Positions 24,246 to 32,930 of a stretch of 64,000 nucleotides of DNA are shown here, in pieces. Source of the stretch: Bordetella sp. LUAb4 (GTDB lineage: Bacteria; Pseudomonadota; Gammaproteobacteria; Burkholderiales; Burkholderiaceae_B); NCBI RefSeq assembly GCF_021325795.1, contig NZ_JAHPZX010000010.1, positions 62,001-126,000 on the forward strand, written 5' to 3'. The stretch's first letter is position 1. Each line of letters begins with the position of its first letter. The notes beneath the pieces were generated by a model. The model saw nothing but the letters and a program-made list of their open reading frames with translations. It made no database searches and was not told where the DNA came from. The position numbers were made by a program, and so were the translations under genes.

Positions 24246-26144
24246 ATGAGCAAATTACAAGTGGACGCTGTCCCTACCGTTGCGGCGAAGCGTACGCTCG
24301 CAAGAAATCCCCATGCCGGCGCGCGATCGACATGGCGCCGCGCGGCCATGTGCAGCGTCCGGCTGTTGTTGGCCGCCGCATTGATGGGAACAGCGGGGCA
24401 AGCGCTGGCCGGACCGCGTTGGCCCCAGGTGCCTTACACCTATTTCGCGGACCAGCAAAGCCTGCAGGAGGTGCTGCAGCAGTTCGCCTCGGGCTTCAGC
24501 CTTTCCCTGCGCCTGGGTAAAGGGGTGGGCGGCGTGGTGAGCGGCAAGTTCAACACAAATACGCCCACGGACTTTCTCGACCGGCTGGGCGGCGTGTATG
24601 GATTCAACTGGTTCGTCTACGCGGGGACGCTATATGTCAGCGACGCGTCGGAGGTGCAGACGCGTACCGTCAGCGCGGGTGCCGGTGGCGTGGGTGGCAT
24701 GCGGCAGGCCCTGATGCAATTGGGCGTGCTCGATCCGCGTTTCGGCTGGGGCGAGTTGCCTGGTCAGAATATGGCGTTGGTCACCGGTCCCAGGGCGTAT
24801 GTGGACCTGGTGGCGAGCATGTCGCAGGCTTTGCCGACCAACACCGCTCGGCAGGAAATCGAGGTGTTCCGCTTGAAGTACGCCTCCGTCAACGATCGCA
24901 CGATTACGTACCGGGATCAGACCACCGTCACGCCGGGCGTGGCGACCGTATTGCGCAATCTGATCGAAGGGCCGGCCGACTCCAAGGTGGATCCGTCCTT
25001 GAGCGTGCTCGCGCAGGGTTTGCGTTCCGCGCCGACCTTGTTCAACGACGCGACGACGGGCGTCGTGGGGCGCGGCGGTGTGGAGTCGGCGTATACCGGC
25101 GCCCCCCCGAATCAGGCGCCCGGCGCGGGGGGCGCGGACAATGGCGCTGCGACCAGCCACGGGGCTGGCGGCGGCAACGTACGCGTACCGCGGTCCATCC
25201 AGGCTGATCCGCGCTTGAATGCGGTGATCATTCAGGACACGCCGGAGCGCATGCCCATTTACCGGGCTTTGATTGCCCAGTTGGATGTGCCTAGCACCTT
25301 GATCGAAATCGAAGCGACCATCGTTGACGTGGATGCCAACGCGGCCGACGAGTTGGGCGTCGATTGGCAGGGCAAGGCCGGGCGAGTCGGCTACAAGTTC
25401 GACAACGGCATGGCCGCCAGCGGCGGGAACTTCAAGGACCCTCTGACGGGCATGCTCAAGGGGGGCGCTTTCGGGCTGGGATATTCCTCGTCCTTCTTGA
25501 ATGCGCAGTTGAGTGCGCTGGAATCCAATGAGCAGGCGGAGATCATGGCACGTCCGTCAGTGCTCACCACGGACAACACCAGTGCGATCCTCGATCTGAA
25601 GCAGACCGTATATATCGAGCAGACCGGCGAGCGGGTGACGAATGTCACGCCGGTGTCGGTGGGAACGTCCCTGCGGGTGGTGCCGCGCTATATCGAGTCG
25701 CCGCATGGACGGCAGGTGGAACTGACGATCGATATCGAGGATGGAACTGTGTTGGAGCCCAAGGTGACCGACAGGCGCACGACGACCAAGGTAAATACCA
25801 TCAGCACGCTGGCGATGGTGGGCGACGGGCAAACGCTGGTGATCGGCGGCTACAACACCAATGAATTGAATAGTGGTGTCAACAAAGTGCCGCTGTTGGG
25901 TGATATTCCCGTCTTGGGCGGACTGTTCAGAAGCGAGAAAAAGAGTCGCAAGCGGACCGAGCGTCTGTTCATGATCCGGCCTCGTATCGTGGCTATCAAC
26001 GGCCGTCCGATATCGGATGACGAGGATCTGGTACCTCGGACCAGTGCGCTGAGTGCGACGTGGACCACCGGAAAAACGGAACTGGGAGATGCCCTTGGGC
26101 TGATACTGATCGATCGTGGTGTAACGACCAGGCTGCGCCAGTAA
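24246..26144 (+). CDS. sctC: T3SS outer-membrane secretin SctC
   Basis: 632 residues. A signal peptide follows a long basic N-region (hydrophobic core about 38-54, ending GQALA). The N0/N1 periplasmic domains follow (about 60-230), a Gly/Ala/Pro-rich loop interrupts the N3 region (about 275-320), and the secretin barrel domain (about 360-600) contains the conserved VPLLGDIPVLGGLFRSEKK (about 548-566). It forms the 15-fold outer-membrane pore and receives the needle. Last gene of the long operon, 15 bases after sctU. No pilotin gene is seen nearby. Confidence 0.96.
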   Translation: MSKLQVDAVPTVAAKRTLARNPHAGARSTWRRAAMCSVRLLLAAALMGTAGQALAGPRWPQVPYTYFADQQSLQEVLQQFASGFSLSLRLGKGVGGVVSGKFNTNTPTDFLDRLGGVYGFNWFVYAGTLYVSDASEVQTRTVSAGAGGVGGMRQALMQLGVLDPRFGWGELPGQNMALVTGPRAYVDLVASMSQALPTNTARQEIEVFRLKYASVNDRTITYRDQTTVTPGVATVLRNLIEGPADSKVDPSLSVLAQGLRSAPTLFNDATTGVVGRGGVESAYTGAPPNQAPGAGGADNGAATSHGAGGGNVRVPRSIQADPRLNAVIIQDTPERMPIYRALIAQLDVPSTLIEIEATIVDVDANAADELGVDWQGKAGRVGYKFDNGMAASGGNFKDPLTGMLKGGAFGLGYSSSFLNAQLSALESNEQAEIMARPSVLTTDNTSAILDLKQTVYIEQTGERVTNVTPVSVGTSLRVVPRYIESPHGRQVELTIDIEDGTVLEPKVTDRRTTTKVNTISTLAMVGDGQTLVIGGYNTNELNSGVNKVPLLGDIPVLGGLFRSEKKSRKRTERLFMIRPRIVAINGRPISDDEDLVPRTSALSATWTTGKTELGDALGLILIDRGVTTRLRQ

Positions 26145-26208
26145 GGGAAAGCAGGGCGGCAGGTCGGCCAGACAATACGGCCAGGCAGGCCGCGCAAATG
26201 CGGAAGCC

Positions 26209-26238
26209 AAAAAAAAGGCGCGGGCTTACGCCCGCGCC
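26209..26238 (-). terminator. Intrinsic terminator of ECF sigma gene
   Basis: On the minus strand the stem GGCGCGGGC / GCCCGCGCC (26217-26225 and 26230-26238, four-base loop) is followed by eight U residues (26209-26216). It lies 12 bases past the sigma gene stop. The same stem may also slow transcription coming from sctC on the other strand, but without a T run. Confidence 0.92.
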
Positions 26239-26250
26239 GCGCTCATGATA

Positions 26251-26850
26251 TCAATCATCGAAATGAAATCCCTTGTCGTGGAGACGGCGGCGCAGCTCCG
26301 CGCGTGCACGGGAAAGGCGGCTGCGTATGGTGCCGACGGGAACGCCGACCCGATCCGCGGCTTCTTCATAGGTGTAGCCATTGAGCCCCATCATCAACAG
26401 TATTTCGCGCATGTGCGATGGCAGTTCATCCAGCGTCTTCTGCAAGATGGCCATGGTCTGGTTCTGCTCCGCGACGAAGTCGGGCGCGGGGTCATGCGAA
26501 GCGCGGTCGACCAGTACGTCTTCGTTGACGAAGTAGTAACGGCATTCCGGTGCGCGCGACAGATAGTTGCGAACCAGGTTCAAGGCGATGCCATACAACC
26601 AGGTCGACAGTTGCGACTCGCCACGGAAAGTGTCGTAGGAGCGCGCGGCTTCGAGAAAAGCCTGTTGGGCGAGATCTTCCGCGTCAGGGCAATTGCCGAT
26701 CTGCCGGATGATGAAGCGATGAAGGCGGGTGGCGTGGTTCTTGACGAGCTCGATGAAAATATCGTCATGACAATTCTTCAACGCCGTGACCGATCTGGTG
26801 GGTAGAGGACTCTTCGTTGGCCGCTCAATAAGGGGGGCTAGATGTGTCAT
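26251..26850 (-). CDS. ECF sigma factor, HrpL/BtrS-like
   Basis: 199 residues. Region 2 (about 30-100) includes IGNCPDAEDLAQQAFLEA and the DNA-melting part YDTFRGESQLSTWLYGIALN. Region 4 (about 135-190) includes LPSHMREILLMMGLNGYTYE and the helix-turn-helix GVPVGTIRSRLSRAR. There is no extra C-terminal domain. In Bordetella the ECF factor BtrS drives T3SS genes, and HrpL does so in plant pathogens, so position directly after sctC argues for the same job here. No anti-sigma gene is adjacent, and the partner-switching genes btrU, btrV and btrW are absent from the window. No clear ribosome binding site precedes the ATG. Confidence 0.88.
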   Translation of the reverse strand: MTHLAPLIERPTKSPLPTRSVTALKNCHDDIFIELVKNHATRLHRFIIRQIGNCPDAEDLAQQAFLEAARSYDTFRGESQLSTWLYGIALNLVRNYLSRAPECRYYFVNEDVLVDRASHDPAPDFVAEQNQTMAILQKTLDELPSHMREILLMMGLNGYTYEEAADRVGVPVGTIRSRLSRARAELRRRLHDKGFHFDD

Positions 26851-27238
26851 GATCGCTCGAGTGAGGTTTTGATGCGATTGAGTATCGCCTCATCGAATCG
26901 AGCATGGCGTGTTCGTCACCAGTCCCACAAGATTCTCATTTGACGCTGCTTTTACGAAGCGGCGTTGGCATCATAAAAATCATAAAAATCCCCGTAATTA
27001 AGAGAATTCTTGAGACTTTTCTCATGGCATTTTTTGATGCCACTTGACCGTTTATTAATCCTCAGCTGTCTTCCTACATTAGCGTCGATTTTCACGTTCA
27101 TTTTTCCGAAAGTTAGGAACGAAAATTCATCAACGTTACAAAGGTGGCTGGAACACGGAACGACCAGCGTGGTCGCCACGCATGTCGGTGAATACGAATG
27201 CAACGTGCTCCTGCTAGATCGATGACTAGGAGAGAACG
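26851..27238. promoter_or_regulatory. AT-rich divergent region between sigma gene and orphan gene
   Basis: 388 bases without a gene. The centre is much richer in A and T than the surrounding DNA. Short dyads are visible: 26943-26965 (nine-base arms, one G-T pair), 27025-27042 (TGGCAT / ATGCCA) and 27161-27175 (CGACCA / TGGTCG). Two GGAAC cores (27150-27154, 27157-27161) precede CCACGCA at 27175-27181, which resembles a HrpL-type box but with a spacing of about 13 rather than the usual 15-16 after GGAACN. It should hold the promoters of both divergent genes. Confidence 0.45.
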
Positions 27239-30118
27239 GTGGATTCTGGCCAGGATACGATTCCGCGGTCCCTACCATACGAATTCGGTGCGGGCGGATT
27301 TGGCGTCCTGGGAGGGGCGGCGTTTCGAGCAGGCACGCGTGGGGGCAGACGTCTGTCGCGCAGGGCATCCTGCGCGCCTGCGACGATGGGCGTGGACGAG
27401 GGGACGATAGAGTCGATAGGGATGGTGGCGCACACCGGCCCACCGACGCGCGTGCCATTGCGGTCCTATGTTTATGAGGCGCGGCTGCTCGAAGCCGTGG
27501 CGGATCTGCTGCCCATGCTCGCGCAAGGCGATGGGGTGTTCGGCAGCGCCGATGTACGGCCGCTGATGGCCACGCTGCTGCGAGTGATGCTCAATCCGCG
27601 CGAGGCGGGCACGATCGCGGCACGGATCCAGCGCTGCGTGCAAGCCTGCCTTGCCGCGCAGGAGGTCGATGCGCTGGCGCGTCTGCGGCAAGGCTATGCC
27701 AGAAGCCGCAAGCGGCTCGAAGACGCCGGCCGCCAGTTGGTCGAGCGCTGGCGTTGGGAAGGCGGTGAACGCAGCCAGCTCTTGCTGCCTCTGTTCCTGA
27801 GCGCCTTGGACGCGAGCCTGGAACAGTGCGCGGCGCGTGCCATGTCGCGTGCTTTGTGCGAAGTGGCGGAACTGTTCGCGGTCGAGGCGAGTTCTCCCGG
27901 CGTGGAACCGTTGCCGACCTCGCGGGCACGGCTGCATGCCGCGCTGCGGATACAGGCCGAGCATGTGCAAGTGCTCAAGGGCTCGCGCGAGTCCATCGCG
28001 CAGTTCATCGGCCGCGCGGTGCAGTGCCTGCCGGACATGGCGCTGGGCACGCTGGCCGGGGCGGCGGCGCAGGCCTGCGACATGCGCGAAATCGTCACCG
28101 CCCAGCCTTTTCTTCACGCGCCGTCCGACGACGGCGGGCTGGCGCGTCATCTGCCCAAGCTTTTGTTCCTGGCGGCCGCCGACGCGGTGCGAGACAGATT
28201 GAAAGCCCGCGTCATCACCGTGGCCGGTGCCATGCGGGCGGAGATCGACGCCGGCGGCGACGCGGCGGCGGCACTGCGCCTGGCCTGGGGGCGCTGCCGT
28301 CATGCGATGGAGCTGATGCAGACGCACGCGATAGGCGCGGCGGGGGTGTCCCTGCCGGATATCGGCATGTTGATGGCGGATCTGTTGCGCTTGGGGGGCA
28401 ACAGCCTGGAACCGGGGCTGCTGTATCGGATCTATGAGGGATTGCCGCAGGCCTTGGCCGCCCGCGATGACGCGGTGCCGCGGCGTCTGTTGTCCCTGGC
28501 CTTGCAGCGGGCCCAGGAAGTGGCGCGCAAGGCGCCCTTGCCCAATCCGGACAATGGCAACCGCGCGCAGGGATGGGCGCAATTACGCGAGTTGTCCTTC
28601 CTGCGTGATATGTCCAACGATTCCGTGGCCGGCAATGCGCCTGCGCGCATGCGCGTCGCCCTGCGGCGTGCGCGTAGCGTCGTACCGCACGACAGTCTGG
28701 ATGACGTGATGACGATGAGCGACCACGAGTTCGGTTGTTTCTACGCGGCGGCCATGGGGCTGGAATTGTTTGGCTGGCGCACGCGTGCGCGGGCCTGGCG
28801 TGAAGGCTATGCCCGCCGTATCGCCGTCGCGGACGAGGCGGTGCGCGCGGGAGCGCAGCGCTTGCTGCAGCTGTTGCGCCTGCCACGGGTCGGCGTGGAC
28901 GCCTTGTTGCGCACCTTGCGCGATCTGGCGGAGATCGTGCATGCGCGCAATACGCGCAGCGAAGCGTTGGGCTTGTTGGCGACCGACGTGTGGCGCGACG
29001 AGGCCACCCGCGCGCATGCCGATGCGCTGCTGGCGCAGGCCACGGCGCAGACTGGCTGGGACCACGCGGTCGCGGCGTTGACCGGCCCGGCCGCGTCACT
29101 GGCCATGCGGGCCCTGCTGGCCGCCCATGGCGGCGTCGCGCGGGGCCGCGAGACCGCATTCGAGTGGCCTTCCGCCGGGCGCGGGCGTGTGTGGCGGCTG
29201 CGCACGGCCATCGTGTGGCTGGAGGCGGTGCATGCCGCGCTGTGGCATCGATGGATGCGCTTGGCGGGCGTGTCGGAATGGGCGGCCCCGCAATTGGCCG
29301 CGCCGCCGGGATGGAGCGGTGGCACGCCGGAGCGCTGGCCGGCGATCTTGCGAACGGCCCTGGCGGGAGAGTTCGGCGTCCTGCTGGCGGAGCGGCCGGG
29401 GCTGCCGCCCGCGGTGCTGGGCCTGGGCGTGGAGCGGGCGTTCCTGCATGCGTGTTCGGTGTTGCCCGCGCGCCTCTTCGAAACTGGCAAGCGCGCCTCG
29501 CGCTGCGTGCGCCATACGGTCGTGGGGGCGGATGGCAGCGAGACCGCCATGCAGGTGTGCCGCGATTTCCTGGCGGATGTGCTGGAGCGGGTGTGCCTGT
29601 CGTTTGGTGTGAGCGGCGTCAGCGCCCAGGGTCTGGCCTTGCGCGCCGAACTTTCGCCTTGGGCAGGGGTGGAGGGCGGGCGCGATGTCGCGGTGACGCA
29701 GGCCTTGCAGGCGCTGCTGCTGTTGGCCGGACCCCGCGACGCGCGGCGGCTGACCATGCTGCTCAATCGCATCCTGGTGCAACCGGTGTGGCGGGTGCTG
29801 GCCATGGTGGGACGCGATGCGCCCATCAGCATGGGCGACGCGCGCGCCTTCCTGCCGCAGGACTGCAATAGCCAGATCCATGTCGATGTGGTGCGTTTGC
29901 CCGACGGAGCCTATCGGCTGGATGTCGCGGTGTGTTTCGAGCAGTTGCGCTGCGTCGACGTGGAGGAGCCGCAGGGGGGCCGTCAGCGCGTGGCGCTGGA
30001 CCCCCACGTCAGCCGGGTCTGCGTGACGTATGCGGTGCAAGCGGAACCGGGATTCGCCAATTTTGCATACCTGATCGGCTCGGCGGGCTTCCGTTATCGC
30101 CTGGTGGCGCAGGAGTAG
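27239..30118 (+). CDS. Unrecognised 959-residue protein beside T3SS sigma factor
   Basis: The GTG start has a strong AGGAGA five bases upstream, which decides it over the ATG at 27386. I do not recognise the family. The first 50 residues are polar, Gly/Ser/Arg-rich and lack a signal peptide, compatible with (but not proof of) a T3SS signal. The rest is rich in Ala, Arg and Leu and looks almost wholly alpha-helical without membrane segments until about 850, where a short strand-rich C-terminal section begins (HVDVVRLPDGAYRLDVAV). No catalytic motif stands out. It diverges from the ECF sigma gene and shares its AT-rich control region. It may be an effector, a helical-scaffold accessory protein or a regulator. 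Confidence 0.75.
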   Translation: MDSGQDTIPRSLPYEFGAGGFGVLGGAAFRAGTRGGRRLSRRASCAPATMGVDEGTIESIGMVAHTGPPTRVPLRSYVYEARLLEAVADLLPMLAQGDGVFGSADVRPLMATLLRVMLNPREAGTIAARIQRCVQACLAAQEVDALARLRQGYARSRKRLEDAGRQLVERWRWEGGERSQLLLPLFLSALDASLEQCAARAMSRALCEVAELFAVEASSPGVEPLPTSRARLHAALRIQAEHVQVLKGSRESIAQFIGRAVQCLPDMALGTLAGAAAQACDMREIVTAQPFLHAPSDDGGLARHLPKLLFLAAADAVRDRLKARVITVAGAMRAEIDAGGDAAAALRLAWGRCRHAMELMQTHAIGAAGVSLPDIGMLMADLLRLGGNSLEPGLLYRIYEGLPQALAARDDAVPRRLLSLALQRAQEVARKAPLPNPDNGNRAQGWAQLRELSFLRDMSNDSVAGNAPARMRVALRRARSVVPHDSLDDVMTMSDHEFGCFYAAAMGLELFGWRTRARAWREGYARRIAVADEAVRAGAQRLLQLLRLPRVGVDALLRTLRDLAEIVHARNTRSEALGLLATDVWRDEATRAHADALLAQATAQTGWDHAVAALTGPAASLAMRALLAAHGGVARGRETAFEWPSAGRGRVWRLRTAIVWLEAVHAALWHRWMRLAGVSEWAAPQLAAPPGWSGGTPERWPAILRTALAGEFGVLLAERPGLPPAVLGLGVERAFLHACSVLPARLFETGKRASRCVRHTVVGADGSETAMQVCRDFLADVLERVCLSFGVSGVSAQGLALRAELSPWAGVEGGRDVAVTQALQALLLLAGPRDARRLTMLLNRILVQPVWRVLAMVGRDAPISMGDARAFLPQDCNSQIHVDVVRLPDGAYRLDVAVCFEQLRCVDVEEPQGGRQRVALDPHVSRVCVTYAVQAEPGFANFAYLIGSAGFRYRLVAQE

Positions 30119-30277
30119 GTCTATTTCAGATTCTTCTTATTTTTTGATACAGACCTGCTACGTAGAATTTCAGCGTTTACTCGCTCGAGCGAGGCAAGTC
30201 CCCGCGGCCCGGATGGGCCGCACGTCGGGGTCCCAGATCTCTGAAGCCCACCTAATCGGGCATGGAATGGAATACAT
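30119..30277 (+). promoter_or_regulatory. Structured intergenic leader
   Basis: 159 bases between two unknown genes. An AT-rich start is followed by a perfect 14-base palindrome (30180-30193, CTCGCTC/GAGCGAG). A nested hairpin follows: GCGGCCC (30204-30210), GGAT loop, GGGCCGC (30215-30221), with CCCC before and GGGG after it able to extend the stem. It could be the terminator of the 959-residue gene (no U run follows) or a structured 5' leader of the 124-residue gene. Confidence 0.5.
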
Positions 30278-30652
30278 ATGAGAACGTTCTATTGGGTTTC
30301 GGGTATTGGTGGTACGTGGACGTACATCGATGCCGCCTATAAACAGCATGGCCGCATCGACTGGTTCGACAACATCGCCGACATCGGCTACTGGTGGCAG
30401 ACGGCGTACGACAACGGCATGTCCTACAGCCTGGACGTCGCCAAGCGCAGCGTGGAGCAGTCGATTCTGCGCCGGGCCACGGAAACGGCCGCGCGCGTCA
30501 TGGAGCAGACCTTGCTGGAAGACAGCATCGCGGCGGCCGACGATGCCTGCGCCGATGACGGGCTGGCCGAGCAGGATGGTGCGCTGACCCAGGTCAGCGC
30601 CACCCTGCACGCCGGCAATATGGACGCTTACTACTCCGCTCCGGCGGGCTGA
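30278..30652 (+). CDS. Unrecognised small protein, 124 residues
   Basis: I do not recognise this family. The N-terminal half is aromatic-rich (five Trp in the first 41 residues, for example TFYWVSGIGGTWTYIDAAYK). It is followed by an amphipathic helix (about 52-85) and an acidic Ala/Asp-rich C-terminal part. No signal peptide or membrane segment is visible. The ribosome binding site is weak. It converges with the GGDEF-EAL gene, ten bases apart. Codon use looks like that of neighbours, supporting a real gene. Its location after the 959-residue orphan and its structured leader suggest a member of the T3SS island, perhaps a secreted protein, but there is no direct evidence. Confidence 0.6.
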   Translation: MRTFYWVSGIGGTWTYIDAAYKQHGRIDWFDNIADIGYWWQTAYDNGMSYSLDVAKRSVEQSILRRATETAARVMEQTLLEDSIAAADDACADDGLAEQDGALTQVSATLHAGNMDAYYSAPAG

Positions 30653-30662
30653 AGCACACGCG

Positions 30663-32834
30663 TCAGCCGTAGAACTCCGCCGGCATGGGCTTGCCGTAAT
30701 AATGCCCTTGGCCGTACCGGCAATTACTGTGCAGCAGCTGATCCTGGTGGGCGCGGGTTTCCACGCCTTCAGCGACGATATCCAGGTTCATGCTGGTTCC
30801 CAGCGCGATGATGGCATCGACGATGGAACGGGCGTCCGGCTCCTGCACGAAGGACTTGTCGATCTTCAGCGAGTCGATCGGAAAGCGCTGCAGTTGCGAC
30901 AGTGAGGCGTAGCCCGTGCCGAAGTCGTCCAGCGCAATGTGGACGCCGGCATCATGCAGTTTGCGCAGGGTGCTTTCCACCGCGTTGCTGCCCTGGCCCA
31001 GATAGACGCTTTCGGTGATTTCCAGCGTCAGCTGCCGCGCAGTCAGTCCATATTCATCCAGCAGGGACATGATCTGTCCCGCCAGGTCGCCCGTATAGAA
31101 TTGCGCCGCCGCCACATTCACCGATACGCGGCCGAAATCGAAGCCATGCTCGTTCCAGCGCCGCATCTGCGAGAAAGCAGCGCGTAACGCCACGGTGCCG
31201 AGGGCGGGCGCGAGCGTCTGGTCGTCGAACGCGGCGCTGAACACCGCCGGCGACAGAATCCCGCGTTCCGGGCGCGACCAGCGCATCAAGGCTTCGAAAC
31301 CCGACAGGGTCTGGTTGCGCATGTCGTAGATCGGTTGGTAATAGACGATGAATTCGCCGCGGGCGATGCCCAGGCGCACGTCGCGCAGCAATTGCACCCG
31401 TTCTTCCAGGCGGTCGCGCATTTGCGGCTCGAACATGACTGAGCAATCGCCGCCCGCCTTCTTTGCCTGGTACAGCGCGATGTCCGTGTTGCGTATCAAC
31501 TGGTCGGCGTCTTCGGCCTGGCGCGGTGCCGCCGAGATGCCGGCGCTGACGGACACCATCAACGTGTACTCCGGATACGTCATGGGCGCTTTCAGCGCCA
31601 GGCGCAATTGGTCTACCGCGGCCAGGAAGTCGGCGGGGCTGTCGTCCGGCGCTTCGGCGATCACGGCGAACTCATTGCTGCCTATGCGCGCGACGAACGT
31701 GCCGACCGCGAAGAACGCGGTAATGCGCTGACTGATATCGGTCAGCAGTTGATCGCCGGCATGATGGCCCAGGGTGTCGTTGACGTCCTTGAAGCCGTCG
31801 ATATCGACGGCTACCAGGTTGATGGCTTCGGTGCGTACGAAGCGGCGTCCCAGTTCCAGCAGGAAGGCGCCACGATTGGGCAAGCCCGTTAATTTGTCGA
31901 TATAAGCCAGTTCGTGGAAGCGGCGTTGGGCTTCCACCTCTTCGGTGATGTCTTCGATCAGTCCGTGGACCCGTACGACCTGGCCTTCACGCAGCTCCGG
32001 CTCGGCCAACACGTGGATCCAGCGCGAAGTGCCGTCCAGCCTCTGGATGCGCCGGCGCGAATCGTAGCCCTTGCTGTCGCGCAGGATGCGGGCGAAGTCT
32101 TCGCGGGCATCGATCAGGGCATCGCCGGGATAGAAGCGGCGCAACATCATGTCCAGCGTCGGCCTGGTGGATGGTTCCAGGCCGTAGATGTCCATGGCTT
32201 GTTCGCTGAGCGTCAGCGCGCTGGTTTCGACATTGAATTCCCAACCGCCTACCCGGGCCAGGCGTGACGCGCGCGCCAGCAGTTGTTCGCGCATGCGCGC
32301 TTCATCGAGCGAGCGGCGGCTGCGCACGGCGCCCGCCGCTACCTCCGCGTAGGCGTGCAGATGGCGCAGGTCAGCGGGCGAGAAGGCCCGCGGCTGGCTG
32401 TCGGCGATGCATAGCGCGCCAACGCGTTCATTGGAAGCTCGGACGCCACCGTCCAGCAGCAGCGGTACGGCGACGAAGAAGCGCAGGCTGGCGGGGGCTT
32501 GGGCCGCGGCCAGGGCATCCTCGTCCAGCTGGACGACGTCAAGGCCTTGCTGTGTCGGCTGGCTCAGGGTGTGGAAAAGGGCGGCAGGTTCGGAGGTGAG
32601 ACCATGTACGGCCAGCGGCGCGGCGGGATCGTCATAGGCGGTAAGCACCACGATGGGGACGCCAAAGAACACGGCGGCCAAGGTGCAAAGTGCATTGAGG
32701 CCGGGCGGCGGCGTATCGGGTTCGGCGTGCGAGGCAGCGAGGCTGGCCGGTGCCGTCTCGGCCGGCGCTTCCGCCACGCGTGTGCGTACGGTTCGCGATT
32801 CGCTTTTCGAGGGTGGAAAGCGCAAGACGCTCAT
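30663..32834 (-). CDS. GAF-PAS-GGDEF-EAL protein, probable c-di-GMP phosphodiesterase
   Basis: 723 residues, soluble. A GAF domain (about 45-180) and a PAS domain (about 190-300) precede the GGDEF domain (about 315-465) and EAL domain (about 475-723). The GGDEF signature reads GSNEF, so cyclase activity is unlikely, though a degenerate GGDEF can bind GTP and regulate its EAL partner. The EAL side is intact: FEALMRWSRP, the DDFGTGYASLSQL loop and EGVET. The expected reaction is hydrolysis of c-di-GMP to pGpG, tuned by a ligand or redox state sensed by GAF/PAS. It stands alone between convergent and unrelated genes. Confidence 0.92.
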   Translation of the reverse strand: MSVLRFPPSKSESRTVRTRVAEAPAETAPASLAASHAEPDTPPPGLNALCTLAAVFFGVPIVVLTAYDDPAAPLAVHGLTSEPAALFHTLSQPTQQGLDVVQLDEDALAAAQAPASLRFFVAVPLLLDGGVRASNERVGALCIADSQPRAFSPADLRHLHAYAEVAAGAVRSRRSLDEARMREQLLARASRLARVGGWEFNVETSALTLSEQAMDIYGLEPSTRPTLDMMLRRFYPGDALIDAREDFARILRDSKGYDSRRRIQRLDGTSRWIHVLAEPELREGQVVRVHGLIEDITEEVEAQRRFHELAYIDKLTGLPNRGAFLLELGRRFVRTEAINLVAVDIDGFKDVNDTLGHHAGDQLLTDISQRITAFFAVGTFVARIGSNEFAVIAEAPDDSPADFLAAVDQLRLALKAPMTYPEYTLMVSVSAGISAAPRQAEDADQLIRNTDIALYQAKKAGGDCSVMFEPQMRDRLEERVQLLRDVRLGIARGEFIVYYQPIYDMRNQTLSGFEALMRWSRPERGILSPAVFSAAFDDQTLAPALGTVALRAAFSQMRRWNEHGFDFGRVSVNVAAAQFYTGDLAGQIMSLLDEYGLTARQLTLEITESVYLGQGSNAVESTLRKLHDAGVHIALDDFGTGYASLSQLQRFPIDSLKIDKSFVQEPDARSIVDAIIALGTSMNLDIVAEGVETRAHQDQLLHSNCRYGQGHYYGKPMPAEFYG

Positions 32835-32930
32835 GCTGGGCCGCTATCAAGGGGATCGCCGCGGCCGGGGGCGCCGCGTCCGCCAGTTTAACCATCAGCC
32901 GCATCGACTTGTGGTCAACACGTACCGTGC

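Noticed and set aside
27157-27181. A standard HrpL box
   Set aside because: GGAACG and CCACGCA are present but the spacer is about 13 bases, outside the usual 15-16, and the other T3SS units do not share the CCAC half. Reported as a finding only, not as a promoter call.
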